The notes under the pieces are model-generated. The model was not told where the DNA came from and searched no databases. It saw only the letters and a list, made by a program, of their open reading frames with translations. The position numbers and the translations under genes were made by a program. Positions 8,388-18,194 of a stretch of 64,000 nucleotides of DNA are shown here, one piece after another. The DNA is from Natronobacillus azotifigens (GTDB lineage Bacteria; Bacillota; Bacilli; Bacillales; Amphibacillaceae). Numbering within the stretch: the first letter of the stretch is position 1; each line of letters opens with the position of its first letter. Location: contig NZ_JAPRAT010000008.1 in the NCBI RefSeq assembly GCF_026805325.1, forward strand, positions 1 through 64,000. The letters run 5' to 3'.

Positions 8388-8744
8388 TTATGCCTCCAAT
8401 TCCTGGCGAAGTTTAATTAATCCTTGTTCTAAATCCAAGGCAGTCGTAACGTTTTGCAAATGAATGCCCAAATCAATTAATGTCATCGCTACCGCGGGTT
8501 GAATGCCTGTTAATACCACACGCGCCCCCATTAGATCAGACATAGAAACTACATCTCCTAGTACTTTTGCGATAAAAGAATCAATAATATCTACGGATGT
8601 AAGATCAATTACCACTCCCGTCGCACCACTTTTATGAATTTTATTTAACAAATCCTCCTGAAATTGAATTGCTGTTTGGTCATCTAAATCTATTTGGATA
8701 GAAATGAGTAGGTAGTTATGCAATTTCAAAATCGGTATTCTCAT
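8388..8744 (-). CDS. rsbS: RsbS, stressosome scaffold STAS protein
   Basis: A 118-residue single STAS domain. The segment [14 protein letters not shown] carries the phospho-acceptor serine at residue 56 (serine 59 in the slightly longer B. subtilis protein). RsbS and RsbR form the stressosome core that traps RsbT. The gene starts four bases after rsbR. Confidence 0.96.
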   Translation of the reverse strand: MRIPILKLHNYLLISIQIDLDDQTAIQFQEDLLNKIHKSGATGVVIDLTSVDIIDSFIAKVLGDVVSMSDLMGARVVLTGIQPAVAMTLIDLGIHLQNVTTALDLEQGLIKLRQELEA

Positions 8745-8748
8745 GCTA

Positions 8749-9618
8749 TCACCCTTCCTCTAACGAACTCATCATCTTTTCGATCGTCTGATCTCTTTCT
8801 TTAGAACGAGTAATTTTCCTTCCCGTAAGCTCTAACGCCTTCTCAAACCCTTTACGTAATGAACTTTTTGTCGGGAACTTTCCTAAATCAATCCCCAGGT
8901 TAACAATTGTTTGTGCAATTTCCGGTCGAATTCCCACCAAAATACATGTTGAGCCAATTAAACGTACAGCTTCTGCTGCTTGAATGATATGATGCGCAAC
9001 CATTGTATCTACAACGGGAACACCAGTAATATCAATTAAAACAACCTCTGCATTATGTTTGATCGTACCTTCTAGCAAATTTTCCATAATTAATTTTGCA
9101 CGTTCGGTATCAATCGTTCCAATCAAAGGCATAATCGTAATATTTTTCATCACTGGTATGAGTGGTGCAGATAACTCTTGTAATGCTACTCGTTGTAAAG
9201 AAACGGTGTGTTCCCAATTTCCAGAATATTCATTCACTAAACTGTTAATGATAGGATCAACCCAATTATCAACCATCTCTAAAACATTCGTGAAATGATT
9301 GGTTTCGATCTTCTCTGATTGGCTCAAAATAAAATCAATCGTTACCCTACGAAAGGTTTGCAATCCATCGGTTAGATAAGATAAAGGCCAACCCAAATTA
9401 ATTAAACGCTCTGAAAAATCATCCAATTCGGTTGTTAACCCTTGTTTGTCTAAGCTCGAAAAAATAACATTAACAAATTCTCGGTTTGTACTTTGAAACA
9501 ATTCTGTTGAAATCGAAGAGGTATAATCACTCTTTCGTTTTTCCGTTACTTCCTCCAACCAATTTTTAATGATAACATCACTGTTATTGACAACAAATTC
9601 TTGTAAAGTCCCGTCCAA
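8749..9618 (-). CDS. rsbR: RsbR, stressosome sensor protein
   Basis: The C-terminal STAS domain (last about 120 residues) keeps both threonines phosphorylated by RsbT, in [12 protein letters not shown] and [11 protein letters not shown]. The N-terminal half is the globin-like sensor domain. I placed the start at a TTG seven bases behind GGAGGG, giving 289 residues; an upstream ATG frame adds 20 residues that do not look like the family. It begins the sigB operon and lies downstream of mazF, as in B. subtilis. Confidence 0.92.
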   Translation of the reverse strand: MDGTLQEFVVNNSDVIIKNWLEEVTEKRKSDYTSSISTELFQSTNREFVNVIFSSLDKQGLTTELDDFSERLINLGWPLSYLTDGLQTFRRVTIDFILSQSEKIETNHFTNVLEMVDNWVDPIINSLVNEYSGNWEHTVSLQRVALQELSAPLIPVMKNITIMPLIGTIDTERAKLIMENLLEGTIKHNAEVVLIDITGVPVVDTMVAHHIIQAAEAVRLIGSTCILVGIRPEIAQTIVNLGIDLGKFPTKSSLRKGFEKALELTGRKITRSKERDQTIEKMMSSLEEG

Positions 9619-9678
9619 AAAGATCCCTCCACGACATTTTTTGTTCAATTTTGCTTCACCAAGCAACATTTGTTCCAA

Positions 9679-9976
9679 TTACGTCTTCCTAAAACCCAAT
9701 TCTTCTTATAGATAATTTACCATTAATCCCGACTCAATTCTACTAAAAGCAATTAAAGAAACCAAATACTGCTATTGTTTCGCCTTTATTATTCCTTGCA
9801 TGTAATTTCAACATGAATATTGTAAATATGTAGGTTGACTTCACTGATATCTAGTGAAAAGTTTTACTACTTCATGGATTATGGGTACTACGTTATAGAT
9901 CACAAACATCTAGTACTAGCTTTTTATTAAATTAGCGCAGAAATCTGATATTGACCAACGCTATTCGTTGCACAAC
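9679..9976. other. Intergenic region before rsbR
   Basis: No gene is visible. The region is AT-rich. A weak minus-strand promoter-like pair, TTGAGT with TATCTA 17 bp later, lies about 120 bp before the rsbR start and could supply basal operon transcription. Confidence 0.4.
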
Positions 9977-10012
9977 AAAAAAACACTTGCCTTCTGCTTC
10001 AGGACAAGTGCT
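9977..10012 (-). terminator. Terminator of the mazEF operon
   Basis: Minus strand: GCACTTG and CAAGTG arms followed by a run of seven T. It lies 14 bases past the mazF stop. Confidence 0.85.
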
Positions 10013-10025
10013 TCGTTTCTCTTGC

Positions 10026-10382
10026 TTAGAAATCTGCTAAACCTAAGCTGATTTCTAACGCTTGATTAATCTGTTCCATCATATTACTATCCAATTGCGT
10101 AATCTTATCTGTTAATCGTTGTTTGTCAATCGTTCTTATCTGCTCTAATAAGATCACCGAATCACGTTCAAACCCGTATTTCTCCGCTTTGATCTCAACA
10201 TGTGTTGGCAGTTTTGCTTTTTGAATTTGTGCAGTGATAGCAGCAACGATCACAGTAGGACTAAAACGGTTACCAATATTATTCTGAATGACTAATACCG
10301 GGCGCACGCCTCCCTGTTCCGAACCAACCACAGGAGAAAGATCGGCGAAATATACCTCGCCTCTTTTTACCTTCAAATTCAT
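10026..10382 (-). CDS. ndoA: MazF/NdoA endoribonuclease toxin
   Basis: A 118-residue PemK/MazF-fold toxin beginning with [20 protein letters not shown] and containing RPVLVIQNN, both hallmarks of the family. B. subtilis NdoA (MazF) cleaves single-stranded RNA at UACAU; the same specificity is likely but not shown. Its start overlaps the antitoxin stop by one base, a tightly coupled toxin-antitoxin pair. It sits between alr and rsbR, the conserved Bacillus position. Confidence 0.96.
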   Translation of the reverse strand: MNLKVKRGEVYFADLSPVVGSEQGGVRPVLVIQNNIGNRFSPTVIVAAITAQIQKAKLPTHVEIKAEKYGFERDSVILLEQIRTIDKQRLTDKITQLDSNMMEQINQALEISLGLADF

Positions 10383-10669
10383 TACACCCCGCTCACTAAG
10401 CGCTCAAAGGTGTTCTCTGCCTCCTCTTCAGCTAGAAAAGATTCCGAAGCAATGTTTAGATTAATTTTAGCCATTTCCATATAACCTCTTTGCATGGAGT
10501 CGCTAATATGTTTCTTTTTTCGATCTCGTACATACGATTTTGTTGCTTGGTAGATAATCTCGCTTAAATCACTGTCTTCATGCTTCATTAAACCATCCAC
10601 CTCACTTAGTAGGTTTTTAGGTAATCGAACAACAATTTCTTGCAACTGCACGTCCTCTGCCTTTGACAA
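10382..10669 (-). CDS. ndoAI: MazE/EndoAI antitoxin
   Basis: A 95-residue ribbon-helix-helix antitoxin ([16 protein letters not shown], then a second helix around [12 protein letters not shown]), ending in the conserved [16 protein letters not shown] and FERLVSG segment that binds the toxin. The best start is the TTG at 10669, seven bases after GGAGG; a GTG further upstream would place the Shine-Dalgarno inside the gene. A sigma-A promoter precedes it. Confidence 0.94.
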   Translation of the reverse strand: MSKAEDVQLQEIVVRLPKNLLSEVDGLMKHEDSDLSEIIYQATKSYVRDRKKKHISDSMQRGYMEMAKINLNIASESFLAEEEAENTFERLVSGV

Positions 10670-10717
10670 ACCGTACACCTCCACCACGTTTACAAGCCTA
10701 TTTATTCATCCACTACT

Positions 10718-10746
10718 ATCTTATCATTCAAAAATAGGCTTTGCAA
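10718..10746 (-). promoter_or_regulatory. Sigma-A promoter of mazEF
   Basis: Minus strand: TTGCAA, 17-bp spacer, TAAGAT, about 50 bp before the antitoxin start. It may also feed the sigB operon by read-through. Confidence 0.7.
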
Positions 10747-10813
10747 AGGCATTTTTGAAAAATTTTTAGATTTTTCGAGGTAAATGTGCACGTATTTGGT
10801 ATGAATTTCATAC

Positions 10814-11929
10814 TCAATGATAATATCTAGGGATTCGATTAGTAAATAGACAAGCAATTTCGTAATTAATCGTTTCTAACTGATGTGCTATCTCTTCTAA
10901 AGTAATTTGTTCATTTTTTTGCTTTCCAACAAAAGTAACTTGTGTGCCAACTGGGTACGGCTGATCCAACTTAACCATACACTGATCCATACAAATCCTG
11001 CCAACCAAAGGCATTCTTTTTCCATCAATTAATACATCCAATCCTTGCCACTTCCTTTGAATACCATCAGCATACCCCAACGGGATCGTCCCTATCCACT
11101 CCTCTTTTTCTGCAGTGTACGTAGCTCCATAACTAAGCTTTGATCCTGGCGCTATTTTTTTTACGTGGATTATTTTGGCATGCAGTGATAATGCTGGTTG
11201 CAAAGGGAATGGACGTGTTTTTTCCATATACAATGATGGATATAAACCATACATGCCAATGCCAAAACGAACATAATCTAACATTTGATCTGGGAAGCGA
11301 ATAGAAGCAGCGCTATTTCCTGTGTGCAATTGAATCGGCTCCGCATACTGTGATCGCACCACTTGAGCGAGTTGTTCAAAACGATCAGATTGTTGTCGAT
11401 AATAGGATTCTTCGGCTTCATCAGCGGTTGCAAAATGCGTAAACAAACCCGTTATCCGAAAACGCTCTTGATCCAGCTCGTTCATAAACTCGTAAATTTC
11501 TTGCTCTGTTCTCATGCCAAGCCGACCCATACCAGTATCGAGTTTAATATGAATTTTTAATTCACCAGTGAAATCTATTTGCTTTGCAGCCGTTAACCAC
11601 TCTTTTTGAAAAACCGTTAGCATAATATTATGTTTGATTGCAATAGGTATATATTCAGGTGAAACCCAACCTAGCACAAGTATTGGTACGGTAATTCCTG
11701 CTTCTCGTAAGCGAACCGCCTCATCCATAAGAGCAACAGCTAGAGCGGATGCTCCCGCTTCAATCGCCGCTTTTGCCACTTGAATATCTCCATGTCCATA
11801 TCCATTTGCTTTGACAACCGCAAAGATCTTTGTAGTCGATGAAAGGCGACGATTAAGCTGATGAATATTCGCTTGTATTGCTGATAAATTTATTTCGATC
11901 CATGCAGGACGATATGATTTCTGCTCCAT
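10814..11929 (-). CDS. alr: Alanine racemase
   Basis: A PLP-dependent fold III racemase of 371 residues supplying D-alanine for peptidoglycan. The PLP lysine is K40 in AVVKANGYGHG and the opposite catalytic tyrosine lies in SYGATYTA. Substrate-site LDTGMGRLGM and ICMDQCMV are also present. I used the ATG at 11929 because the longer frame adds 19 charged residues absent from the family. A GAAAAAAGGAG site lies about 12 bases upstream, a long but workable spacing. The promoter is near consensus. Confidence 0.96.
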   Translation of the reverse strand: MEQKSYRPAWIEINLSAIQANIHQLNRRLSSTTKIFAVVKANGYGHGDIQVAKAAIEAGASALAVALMDEAVRLREAGITVPILVLGWVSPEYIPIAIKHNIMLTVFQKEWLTAAKQIDFTGELKIHIKLDTGMGRLGMRTEQEIYEFMNELDQERFRITGLFTHFATADEAEESYYRQQSDRFEQLAQVVRSQYAEPIQLHTGNSAASIRFPDQMLDYVRFGIGMYGLYPSLYMEKTRPFPLQPALSLHAKIIHVKKIAPGSKLSYGATYTAEKEEWIGTIPLGYADGIQRKWQGLDVLIDGKRMPLVGRICMDQCMVKLDQPYPVGTQVTFVGKQKNEQITLEEIAHQLETINYEIACLFTNRIPRYYH

Positions 11930-11957
11930 TACGTTTGTTCGCTCCTTTTTTCTCCCT

Positions 11958-11986
11958 ATTATCGACTGTCTAACGAACCGTGTCAA
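11958..11986 (-). promoter_or_regulatory. Sigma-A promoter of alr
   Basis: Minus strand: perfect TTGACA, 17-bp spacer, GATAAT, about 30 bp before the alr start. Confidence 0.85.
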
Positions 11987-12038
11987 TAGTAGAACTTTTT
12001 CAAAAAAAGGAACGCTCTTTTTTCAAAACACGGTAACA

Positions 12039-12077
12039 AAAATAAAAGCAGATCCTTCTAAAACAAAGTATCTGCTA
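12039..12077 (-). terminator. Terminator downstream of ydcC
   Basis: Minus strand: AGCAGAT and ATCTGCT arms followed by a T-rich run (TTTTATTTTTG). It separates the ydcC transcript from alr and lies beyond an R4 repeat copy. Confidence 0.7.
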
Positions 12078-12087
12078 GATAGTACGT

Positions 12088-12229
12088 GTTCAAAAAGTCG
12101 GTAAATGAAAAGCAAGTACCTTAAGGTCGCGAAGTTCCTAAGATCACAGTGTAGGCTTTTTCTACATGAGAACTGGAGGAACGAGCTAACAAAGAAATAC
12201 GCCATTGATCGTTTGGTGACTTTTTGAAC
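12088..12229. repeat. R4 repeat, copy 1
   Basis: The 142-bp unit opens with GTTCAAAAAGTC and closes with GACTTTTTGAAC, a 12-bp perfect terminal inverted repeat. The interior includes GTAGGC-TTTTTC-TACATGAGAAC and is clearly related to copy 2 on the other side of ydcC. It lies in the same orientation as copy 2. No open frame of note. Confidence 0.85.
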
Positions 12230-12256
12230 AACATCACTAGATTTTTCTTTATTCAA

Positions 12257-13279
12257 TTATTTAACAGCTTGCTCTGATATTGAAGTTGCTACGTCAATCA
12301 TTTCTTCTTTCGTTAATTGTTCGCTTGCTAAGTAGAAATCAATCCCCTGATGCGTCCACGTCATTGCTTGATCCGTTTGTGCCCCAATGGTGAAGCCTAA
12401 ACTAACAGGTTCTCCAGCAACCACTTCTGGATTCATCATGGATGCCGGATACACTTCATGTCTTTCTTGAACGATCGTAAAATCTCTTTCTCCTTGATAG
12501 GTCAAAACGACACGAGTTCCATTCTCTGTTTCAAACTCTGTTTTTTCTACCAACTCACTTCCATATAACTCAGCTGGATATAAAACAGAAAATGCGTCTG
12601 GATCATCATCCGTCTCTTCTGACATGACAGGGGTACTGATGATACCGCTTGTCATGTTGTGTTCTACTTCAAAGAATCCTTCTTCAAATTCCAAATCAAG
12701 TTCAAAAGCGGCGAATTCTACTTCCACAACCGTGTTTTTTTCTTGATCCATCACTTTTACCAAAACTGGCGTTAATTGATCTTTATCTAAATAAATCTCT
12801 TGATATGGTAACGTATTGTTATTCTGATAGTTTGTTCTTGTTTCAAAAACATAATAGTCTTCTGTTGATGTAAAGATGGCTTCATCGTCATTAAAGATAT
12901 CCGAGACTAAAGAATGGTATAAGTATGGTTGACTATTATTCGACGGCCAATCACTTTGGAAGCGAAAACTTTTATTTAATGCCGGAGTAAGGACAAAGAC
13001 TCCATCATCATTTTTCAAGATTATTTGACTACCTTCTTCATCTTGTTCATTTTTCAAAAGCACACGATAAAACGATTCTGCTTGGTAAGCAACATCGATT
13101 TCATAACTTTGTTCTTGCTCACCAGTTTGCATTTTCATTTTCGCTTGTGTCTGATAACTAGTTAATTCAGTTAGATTCGCCTCTAAATTCCCTACGATAT
13201 CATCTTTCGTTTTCTCACCACATCCAACAAACATTAACATAGCTAAAAGGACAAGTCCCATCCTGAATAATATTTTCAT
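12257..13279 (-). CDS. ydcC: YdcC/LolA-like lipoprotein (sporulation-associated family)
   Basis: A 340-residue exported lipoprotein: positive N-terminus, hydrophobic core, and lipobox FVGC with the lipidated cysteine at residue 20. The rest resembles the LolA-like beta-rich YdcC family, with a repeated pattern of beta strands and an acidic composition fitting a salt-adapted cell. B. subtilis YdcC has 339 residues and the same place between acpS and alr. Its function is not established; LolA-type folds bind lipid chains. It is bracketed by two direct R4 repeats. Confidence 0.9.
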   Translation of the reverse strand: MKILFRMGLVLLAMLMFVGCGEKTKDDIVGNLEANLTELTSYQTQAKMKMQTGEQEQSYEIDVAYQAESFYRVLLKNEQDEEGSQIILKNDDGVFVLTPALNKSFRFQSDWPSNNSQPYLYHSLVSDIFNDDEAIFTSTEDYYVFETRTNYQNNNTLPYQEIYLDKDQLTPVLVKVMDQEKNTVVEVEFAAFELDLEFEEGFFEVEHNMTSGIISTPVMSEETDDDPDAFSVLYPAELYGSELVEKTEFETENGTRVVLTYQGERDFTIVQERHEVYPASMMNPEVVAGEPVSLGFTIGAQTDQAMTWTHQGIDFYLASEQLTKEEMIDVATSISEQAVK

Positions 13280-13341
13280 CGTTACAGCTCCTTTTACTCT
13301 AGTCAGAGAAAAAGGGAATCAATGAACCGCTTTAAGTGCGT

Positions 13342-13483
13342 GTTCAAAAAGTCGATGAAGTAGAAGCTAGCAGATCAAGATAGCGAAGTTTTGAGGACCG
13401 GAATGTAGGCTTTCCCTACATGAGGACCTGAAAAACGAGCCAACTTAGAGATCCGTCGCTGATCATTTGGTAACTTTTTGAAC
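13342..13483. repeat. R4 repeat, copy 2
   Basis: Starts GTTCAAAAAGTC, ends AACTTTTTGAAC, and matches copy 1 along its 142-bp length with scattered changes (shared blocks GCGAAGTT, TGTAGGCTTT, CTACATGAG, ACGAGC). Lies upstream of ydcC in the same orientation as copy 1. Confidence 0.85.
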
Positions 13484-13490
13484 AACCTCT

Positions 13491-15011
13491 TTAAGAAAAA
13501 AATGTACGAAAAACGAGTGGGATCGCTTCAATCACATCGGTTGCAAGGAGATCATAGGTGGAATGTTCGTTTTCCACTAATAATTCTGCTGCCTTTCCAT
13601 GGATATAACAGCTGTTGGAAATTGCCGCCGTTAAGGGTTGTTCTTGCATCACCATTGCTAAAATAACCCCAGCTAAACAATCGCCGCTACCACCTTTCGC
13701 TAAGCCTTCGTTACCTGTTACATTAACGAATTGATTACCAACCGGATCCGTCACAATTGTATAGGCACCTTTTAATAGAAGATGTACTTGATAGGTTTTG
13801 GCAAACCGTTCAGCACAGGCAAATGGATTCTCCAACACATCTTGCACAGAGCAACCTAATATCGTCGCCATCTCACCTGGATGTGGTGTTAGAACTGTTG
13901 GTGCTGTCCGAGCTTTCAACATGTCCAAATCATTACGAATATGATACAGACCATCCGCGTCGATAAGGAGTGGAACGTTTGCTTCCGCAACCACGCGTTG
14001 CGTGAATTGTTGTGTATCAGACGTTCTTCCCATTCCCATACCAATCACGATCGCATCATAATCTGCATAATTAAGATCTGTCCCCCCAGTAATTACACCA
14101 GATTTCTCAGACAATGAATGAAAAGTCGTTTCCGTTATATGCGCTGCAACAGAAGAAATTGCTTCTGGAACGGTTGCTACAGTAAGTAAACCAGCCCCTG
14201 CGCGTAAAGCCGCTTTAGCTGTCATCGCTATCGAACCAGGCATTAGTGCACTACCTCCGATTACTAAGCCTTTTCCGTGATTTCCTTTGTGAGAAAAACG
14301 GTTTCGGGCAGGTAAGGTCGTGACAACATCTGTCCCTTCCCATGTACGTCTCGTCTTAACCTGATCAAATCCATCCTTGGGAAGACCAATCGATACCGTC
14401 TCCCATTTCCCATAATATTCAGCATATCGTTCGATAAATGCACTAAGCTTCGGCGCTTCCACGATATACGTTTGATCTGCTTTGACAGCCATTTCGAATG
14501 TTTCACTTGTTTCAGCTGGTAAACCACTTGGTAGATCGATAGAGACAATTCGACTTTCTGCCTGATTGACTAACGGGATAATTTGGTTATACGGAGCTCG
14601 CAACTTACCGGTAACACCAATTCCTAACAACGCATCTACAATTAGATCAGCCGTCAAGATAGCCTCTTTGCTTGTTTCTATTTTTTCAAACAAAGTGAGT
14701 GGACAGCCATATTGAAGGAATATTTCTTTATGAAATCGCGCATCACCTTGGATCCGTTCATTTGCAACCATTTGGATAGTTTCTACTTGATAACCAAGGT
14801 TAACTAATGTTCGTGCTAAAACAAAACCATCACCACCATTATTTCCACTTCCAACAAGGACAACGATTTTTGTCTCCTTGGTGAGTTGGTTCCTTAACAG
14901 CTCTGCTATTGCACGACCTGCACTCTCCATCAAAATAGTGCCACTCAAACCCTTTTCTTCAATCGCGATTCGGTCGATTTCGTACATTTCTTTTGCGGTA
15001 ACAATATTCAC
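13491..15011 (-). CDS. nnrD: Bifunctional NAD(P)HX epimerase / ADP-dependent dehydratase
   Basis: A fused metabolite-repair enzyme of 506 residues. The N-terminal YjeF_N domain (to about 215; VGSGNNGGDGFVLAR) epimerises hydrated NAD(P)H. The C-terminal ribokinase-like domain (GGSALMPGSIAMTAKAAL, LTPHPGEMA, AKGGSGDCLAGV) dehydrates S-NAD(P)HX. The start is the GTG at 15011 behind GTAGGAGGG; a GTG seven codons earlier would engulf that site. It follows acpS with a 47-base gap. Confidence 0.93.
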   Translation of the reverse strand: MNIVTAKEMYEIDRIAIEEKGLSGTILMESAGRAIAELLRNQLTKETKIVVLVGSGNNGGDGFVLARTLVNLGYQVETIQMVANERIQGDARFHKEIFLQYGCPLTLFEKIETSKEAILTADLIVDALLGIGVTGKLRAPYNQIIPLVNQAESRIVSIDLPSGLPAETSETFEMAVKADQTYIVEAPKLSAFIERYAEYYGKWETVSIGLPKDGFDQVKTRRTWEGTDVVTTLPARNRFSHKGNHGKGLVIGGSALMPGSIAMTAKAALRAGAGLLTVATVPEAISSVAAHITETTFHSLSEKSGVITGGTDLNYADYDAIVIGMGMGRTSDTQQFTQRVVAEANVPLLIDADGLYHIRNDLDMLKARTAPTVLTPHPGEMATILGCSVQDVLENPFACAERFAKTYQVHLLLKGAYTIVTDPVGNQFVNVTGNEGLAKGGSGDCLAGVILAMVMQEQPLTAAISNSCYIHGKAAELLVENEHSTYDLLATDVIEAIPLVFRTFFS

Positions 15012-15058
15012 TTTATTCCCTCCTACCCGCACTAAACTATATGAGACAACCTTCCTTT

Positions 15059-15436
15059 TTATGCAGACGAGCCTTTGTTTGGTTGTTCAAGAATTACTTG
15101 TGCAACAGCATAATCGTGGCTATGTGATATTGATAGAAAAATGGAAAAGTCATGGTGGTGCTTATAATCGAGCACCGGCGACCCTTTAGGACTAGGAATT
15201 ATTTCAAGGTCATGAAATTTCACTGCCCCGATTCCTGTTCCAAAAGCTTTGGCGAATGCTTCTTTTGCTGCAAAACGTCCTGCAAGAAATTCAATTTTTC
15301 TACGTTTTGTTTTTTTTTCTTCGTAAGCGATCGATTCTCTTTTCGTTAAAATTTTCTCAACAAAACGTGGTTTTTCATCGACCAACATTTCAATTCTTTT
15401 TAATTCAATAATGTCTATTCCTATTCCGAAAATCAT
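15059..15436 (-). CDS. acpS: Holo-[acyl-carrier-protein] synthase
   Basis: A 125-residue AcpS that transfers 4'-phosphopantetheine from CoA to ACP. Both magnesium-ligand motifs are present: D8 in GIGIDIIEL and E59 in GRFAAKEAFAKA. The C-terminal SISHSHDYAVAQV strand is typical. First gene of the acpS-nnrD unit. Confidence 0.96.
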   Translation of the reverse strand: MIFGIGIDIIELKRIEMLVDEKPRFVEKILTKRESIAYEEKKTKRRKIEFLAGRFAAKEAFAKAFGTGIGAVKFHDLEIIPSPKGSPVLDYKHHHDFSIFLSISHSHDYAVAQVILEQPNKGSSA

Positions 15437-15496
15437 AAGTATGTAATCACCTTCTCTTATTATCTAAGTAAACAGGCCGGTGAAATGGCGATGATT

Positions 15497-15604
15497 TGAC
15501 TATTCAAAAGCTTCTCTTCATTGGCTTGCTCTTCCGGACCTGAGAAGCTTTGACACTTCAACCTGTTGCTTTAAAATTTACCGACTTTTGGAACACGCAC
15601 TTAT
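15497..15604. repeat. R4 repeat, diverged copy, opposite orientation
   Basis: The right edge CCGACTTTTGGAACACGCACTT is the reverse complement of the R4 left edge with one change. The interior keeps GGCTTGCTC and GGACCTGA-like blocks but has lost part of the sequence. Left edge TATTCAAAAGCTT is degenerate. Confidence 0.55.
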
Positions 15605-15648
15605 AGTATATTATAATTATTTATTACGAAACAGCAAAACGCTATTAG

Positions 15649-15678
15649 TTGGCAGATAATAAGGAAATACAGTATGAT
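15649..15678 (+). promoter_or_regulatory. Sigma-A promoter of the rhomboid gene
   Basis: TTGGCA, 18-bp spacer, TATGAT, about 35 bp before the start codon. Confidence 0.65.
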
Positions 15679-15714
15679 AGAGAGTAAGATACGTTTACAA
15701 AAAGGAGCAAAGCT

Positions 15715-16485
15715 ATGTTTTTTCGAAATGAATCATTTAAAGATTTCACACGATTTTATCCAGTTGTTACAGTAATTGTCGGGATTCAACTTATCATTTG
15801 GTTGATTACCTTTTTTGATAATCCTCTGGGCGAACTGATTTTCCAGTGGGGAGTTGGTTTCAACCCTTTAATTACTGAAGGGGAATATTGGCGGTTGATT
15901 ACTCCTATTTTCCTTCACAGCACCGCTGATTTCATGCATGTACTGTTCAATTCATTTTCACTCGTTTTGTTTGGCCCTGCATTAGAGCAAATGCTCGGAA
16001 AATGGAAATTCGCTTCTATCTATCTGGTGGCTGGTATTATTGGGAACTTGTTTAGTTTTCTAGTCGATACAAATTCGATGATTCCTTATTTAGGAGCATC
16101 GGGCGCAGTATACGGTCTGCTTGGACTATATATTTATATGGTATTCTTACGACCAGAGTTAATTGACCCAGCTAGTAAACAAGTCATTTTGATTTTCACT
16201 GTACTAGGTCTGATCATGACCTTTATTCGTCCAGGAATTGCGATAAGTGCTCATGTTTTTGGCTTTATTGGAGGGGTTGCATTAGGACCAATCGCATTAA
16301 CCCGTGCACGACCGTTCTCTCCGTGGCGACAGCAACGTAGACAGATACGCCCTGGCCAGCCGAACTTTAATCCGAACCGTTGGAAACGACGTAGATTTCG
16401 GATCAACAAGAATATTAGTTCAATTATTTGGTGGATTATTTTAATTCTTGCGCTACTAGGATTATTCGGTGGGTTGATTTTGTAG
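15715..16485 (+). CDS. Rhomboid family intramembrane serine protease
   Basis: A 256-residue membrane protein with about seven hydrophobic segments. The catalytic pair is visible: serine 129 in YLGASGAVYG and histidine 180 in ISAHVFGFIGG. The rhomboid HxxN-like motif HVLFN is at 75-79. A basic stretch (FSPWRQQRRQIR and KRRRFR) precedes the final segment and should be cytoplasmic. It matches YdcA position in B. subtilis, next to acpS, although longer. Substrates unknown. AAAAAGGAGC precedes the ATG. Confidence 0.92.
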   Translation: MFFRNESFKDFTRFYPVVTVIVGIQLIIWLITFFDNPLGELIFQWGVGFNPLITEGEYWRLITPIFLHSTADFMHVLFNSFSLVLFGPALEQMLGKWKFASIYLVAGIIGNLFSFLVDTNSMIPYLGASGAVYGLLGLYIYMVFLRPELIDPASKQVILIFTVLGLIMTFIRPGIAISAHVFGFIGGVALGPIALTRARPFSPWRQQRRQIRPGQPNFNPNRWKRRRFRINKNISSIIWWIILILALLGLFGGLIL

Positions 16486-16496
16486 AAGCAAAAACA

Positions 16497-16650
16497 ATAA
16501 GAAGTTATATTTTATAAGGGGCTGATGGTGACAAGCATTAGCTTGTCATGTCTCGCTATAGTGTGACACTTTCCAATAAGTAACCATCAGAACCTACTCT
16601 GTTATACGAGAAAATCTTTTTGCATTTATCTTAAAGATAAAACACCTGAA
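16497..16650. repeat. R3 repeat, copy 1 (uninterrupted)
   Basis: About 154 bp. It shares AATAAGAAG-TATATTTTAT, GGGGCTGATGG, AACCATCAGA and ATCTTAAAGATAAAACACCT-type blocks with 26576-26938. GGCTGATGG and CCATCAGA form an inverted pair, so the core can fold as a hairpin. The GATAAAACACCT end is intact here, whereas in the other copy it is split by R1. Confidence 0.8.
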
Positions 16651-16684
16651 ATATTTCCATAGAGCGATTTTTTTAATCTTGCAT

Positions 16685-16726
16685 AAAAAAAAGAAGCTGT
16701 ATCAAATCGATACTAGCTTCTTTTTG
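16685..16726 (-). terminator. Terminator of cshA
   Basis: Minus strand: AAGAAGCT and AGCTTCTT arms with inner GTATC/GATAC pairing, then eight T. Lies just past the cshA stop. Confidence 0.9.
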
Positions 16727-16733
16727 TTTTGTA

Positions 16734-18194
16734 TTAGTTTGAACCACGTTTATTTTGGAATTTACGATTACGTCCTTGTGGTTTGCCTTTACTACGGTTA
16801 TAGTTTCGTTTGTTATCGCCACCACCACGATAATTTTTGCGGTTATCTCCGCCTTTGTTTTTCGAACGTTTTACACTTAATGGTTGAACCGAAGACAAGG
16901 TAACTGGTGTTTGACGACGTTCTTTTGTAAGCATTTTTAGAGCTGCTGCAACAATCGTAACAGAATCATGCTCATCAAGAAGTTCGGACGCTGTCTCACG
17001 ATACTCCTCTAATTGCCCCTTTTCTATTACGCGCACTAGTTTTTCAACTGTGATTTGTTGTTGACCACGACGAGCTTCATCTGAACTTGGTGCTTTCATG
17101 CGACTCATTTTACTTTTCGTTACTTTTTCAATTAAGTTCAAATGTGGCATTTCTCTTGGTGTGATAAAAGAAATTGCAACCCCTGTTTTCCCAGCACGAC
17201 CTGTACGACCAATACGGTGCACATAGCTTTCTGGGTCTTGTGGAACATCAAAGTTATATACATGAGATACACCAGAGATATCTAAACCACGTGCAGCAAC
17301 ATCTGTTGCCACGAGAATTTCAATGCGGCCATTTTTAAATTTATTTAGAACACTCATACGTTTTCCTTGTGTCAAATCACCATGAATTCCTTCTGCACGG
17401 AAACCACGCGCTTGCAAGCCATCCATTAATTCATCGACACGTTTTTTCGTACGACCAAAGATAATGGCTAGTTCTGGTACATGAATGTCTAATAAATTGG
17501 TCAATGCATCAAATTTTTGTTTTTCATGAACTTCAACAAAGTGCTGTTCAATATTTGATACAGTCATTTCTTTTGATTTTACTTTTACTTCTTCCGGGTT
17601 TTTCATTAATGTAGATGCAATATTTCTGATTTCTTTTGGCATGGTCGCTGAGAACAATAGTGTTTGACGTTCTTCAGGGATCGCCTTTAGAATATCGCGA
17701 ATATCTTCAATGAATCCCATGTTTAGCATTTCATCTGCTTCATCTAATACAGCAGTGTGGACATTGCTAATGTTAATGGATTTGCGACGGATGTGATCCA
17801 ATAAACGACCAGGTGTTGCTACAACAATGTGCGGACCATCTTTAAGACCGCGAATTTGACGATCCATTTGTTGTCCACCATAAATTGGTAATGTGCGAAT
17901 TCCTTTGAATTTAGCTAAGCGATGAATTTCTTCAGAAACTTGAATCGCTAACTCTCTTGTTGGCGCGACTACCAACCCTTGGATTTTACGTTGACTTTTT
18001 TCGATTTTTTCGATCATCGGAATACCAAACGCTGCTGTTTTACCAGTACCTGTTTGTGCTTGTCCAATAACATCCTTTCCTTGTAACCCTAATGGAATCG
18101 TCTGTTCTTGAATTGGTGTAGCTTCCTCAAAGCCCATTTTTTCTAGAGCTTTCATGATCGGTTGTGAAATACCTAATGATTGAAATGTTGTCAA
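16734..18194 (-). CDS. cshA: DEAD-box ATP-dependent RNA helicase CshA
   Basis: A 486-residue helicase with all DEAD-box motifs: Q motif ([10 protein letters not shown]), I (AQTGTGKT), Ia (PTRELAIQ), II (LDEADEMLN), III (SATMP), IV-VI ([20 protein letters not shown]). The C-terminal tail is rich in R, G, N and K ([18 protein letters not shown]), as in CshA, which works with RNase Y in RNA decay and in cold and ribosome assembly. The start is a TTG about 12 bases after AAGGAG; a five-codon ATG frame ends across it (ATTGA). A long leader precedes it. Confidence 0.95.
   Translation of the reverse strand: MTTFQSLGISQPIMKALEKMGFEEATPIQEQTIPLGLQGKDVIGQAQTGTGKTAAFGIPMIEKIEKSQRKIQGLVVAPTRELAIQVSEEIHRLAKFKGIRTLPIYGGQQMDRQIRGLKDGPHIVVATPGRLLDHIRRKSINISNVHTAVLDEADEMLNMGFIEDIRDILKAIPEERQTLLFSATMPKEIRNIASTLMKNPEEVKVKSKEMTVSNIEQHFVEVHEKQKFDALTNLLDIHVPELAIIFGRTKKRVDELMDGLQARGFRAEGIHGDLTQGKRMSVLNKFKNGRIEILVATDVAARGLDISGVSHVYNFDVPQDPESYVHRIGRTGRAGKTGVAISFITPREMPHLNLIEKVTKSKMSRMKAPSSDEARRGQQQITVEKLVRVIEKGQLEEYRETASELLDEHDSVTIVAAALKMLTKERRQTPVTLSSVQPLSVKRSKNKGGDNRKNYRGGGDNKRNYNRSKGKPQGRNRKFQNKRGSN

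Noticed and set aside
9720..9800. Strong promoter before rsbR
   Set aside because: TTGAGT with TATCTA 17 bp later matches only half of the -10 consensus, so I kept it as a weak note only.
12023..12256. Minus-strand frame of 77 codons between alr and ydcC
   Set aside because: It lies within the R4 repeat and a terminator, with no start signal.
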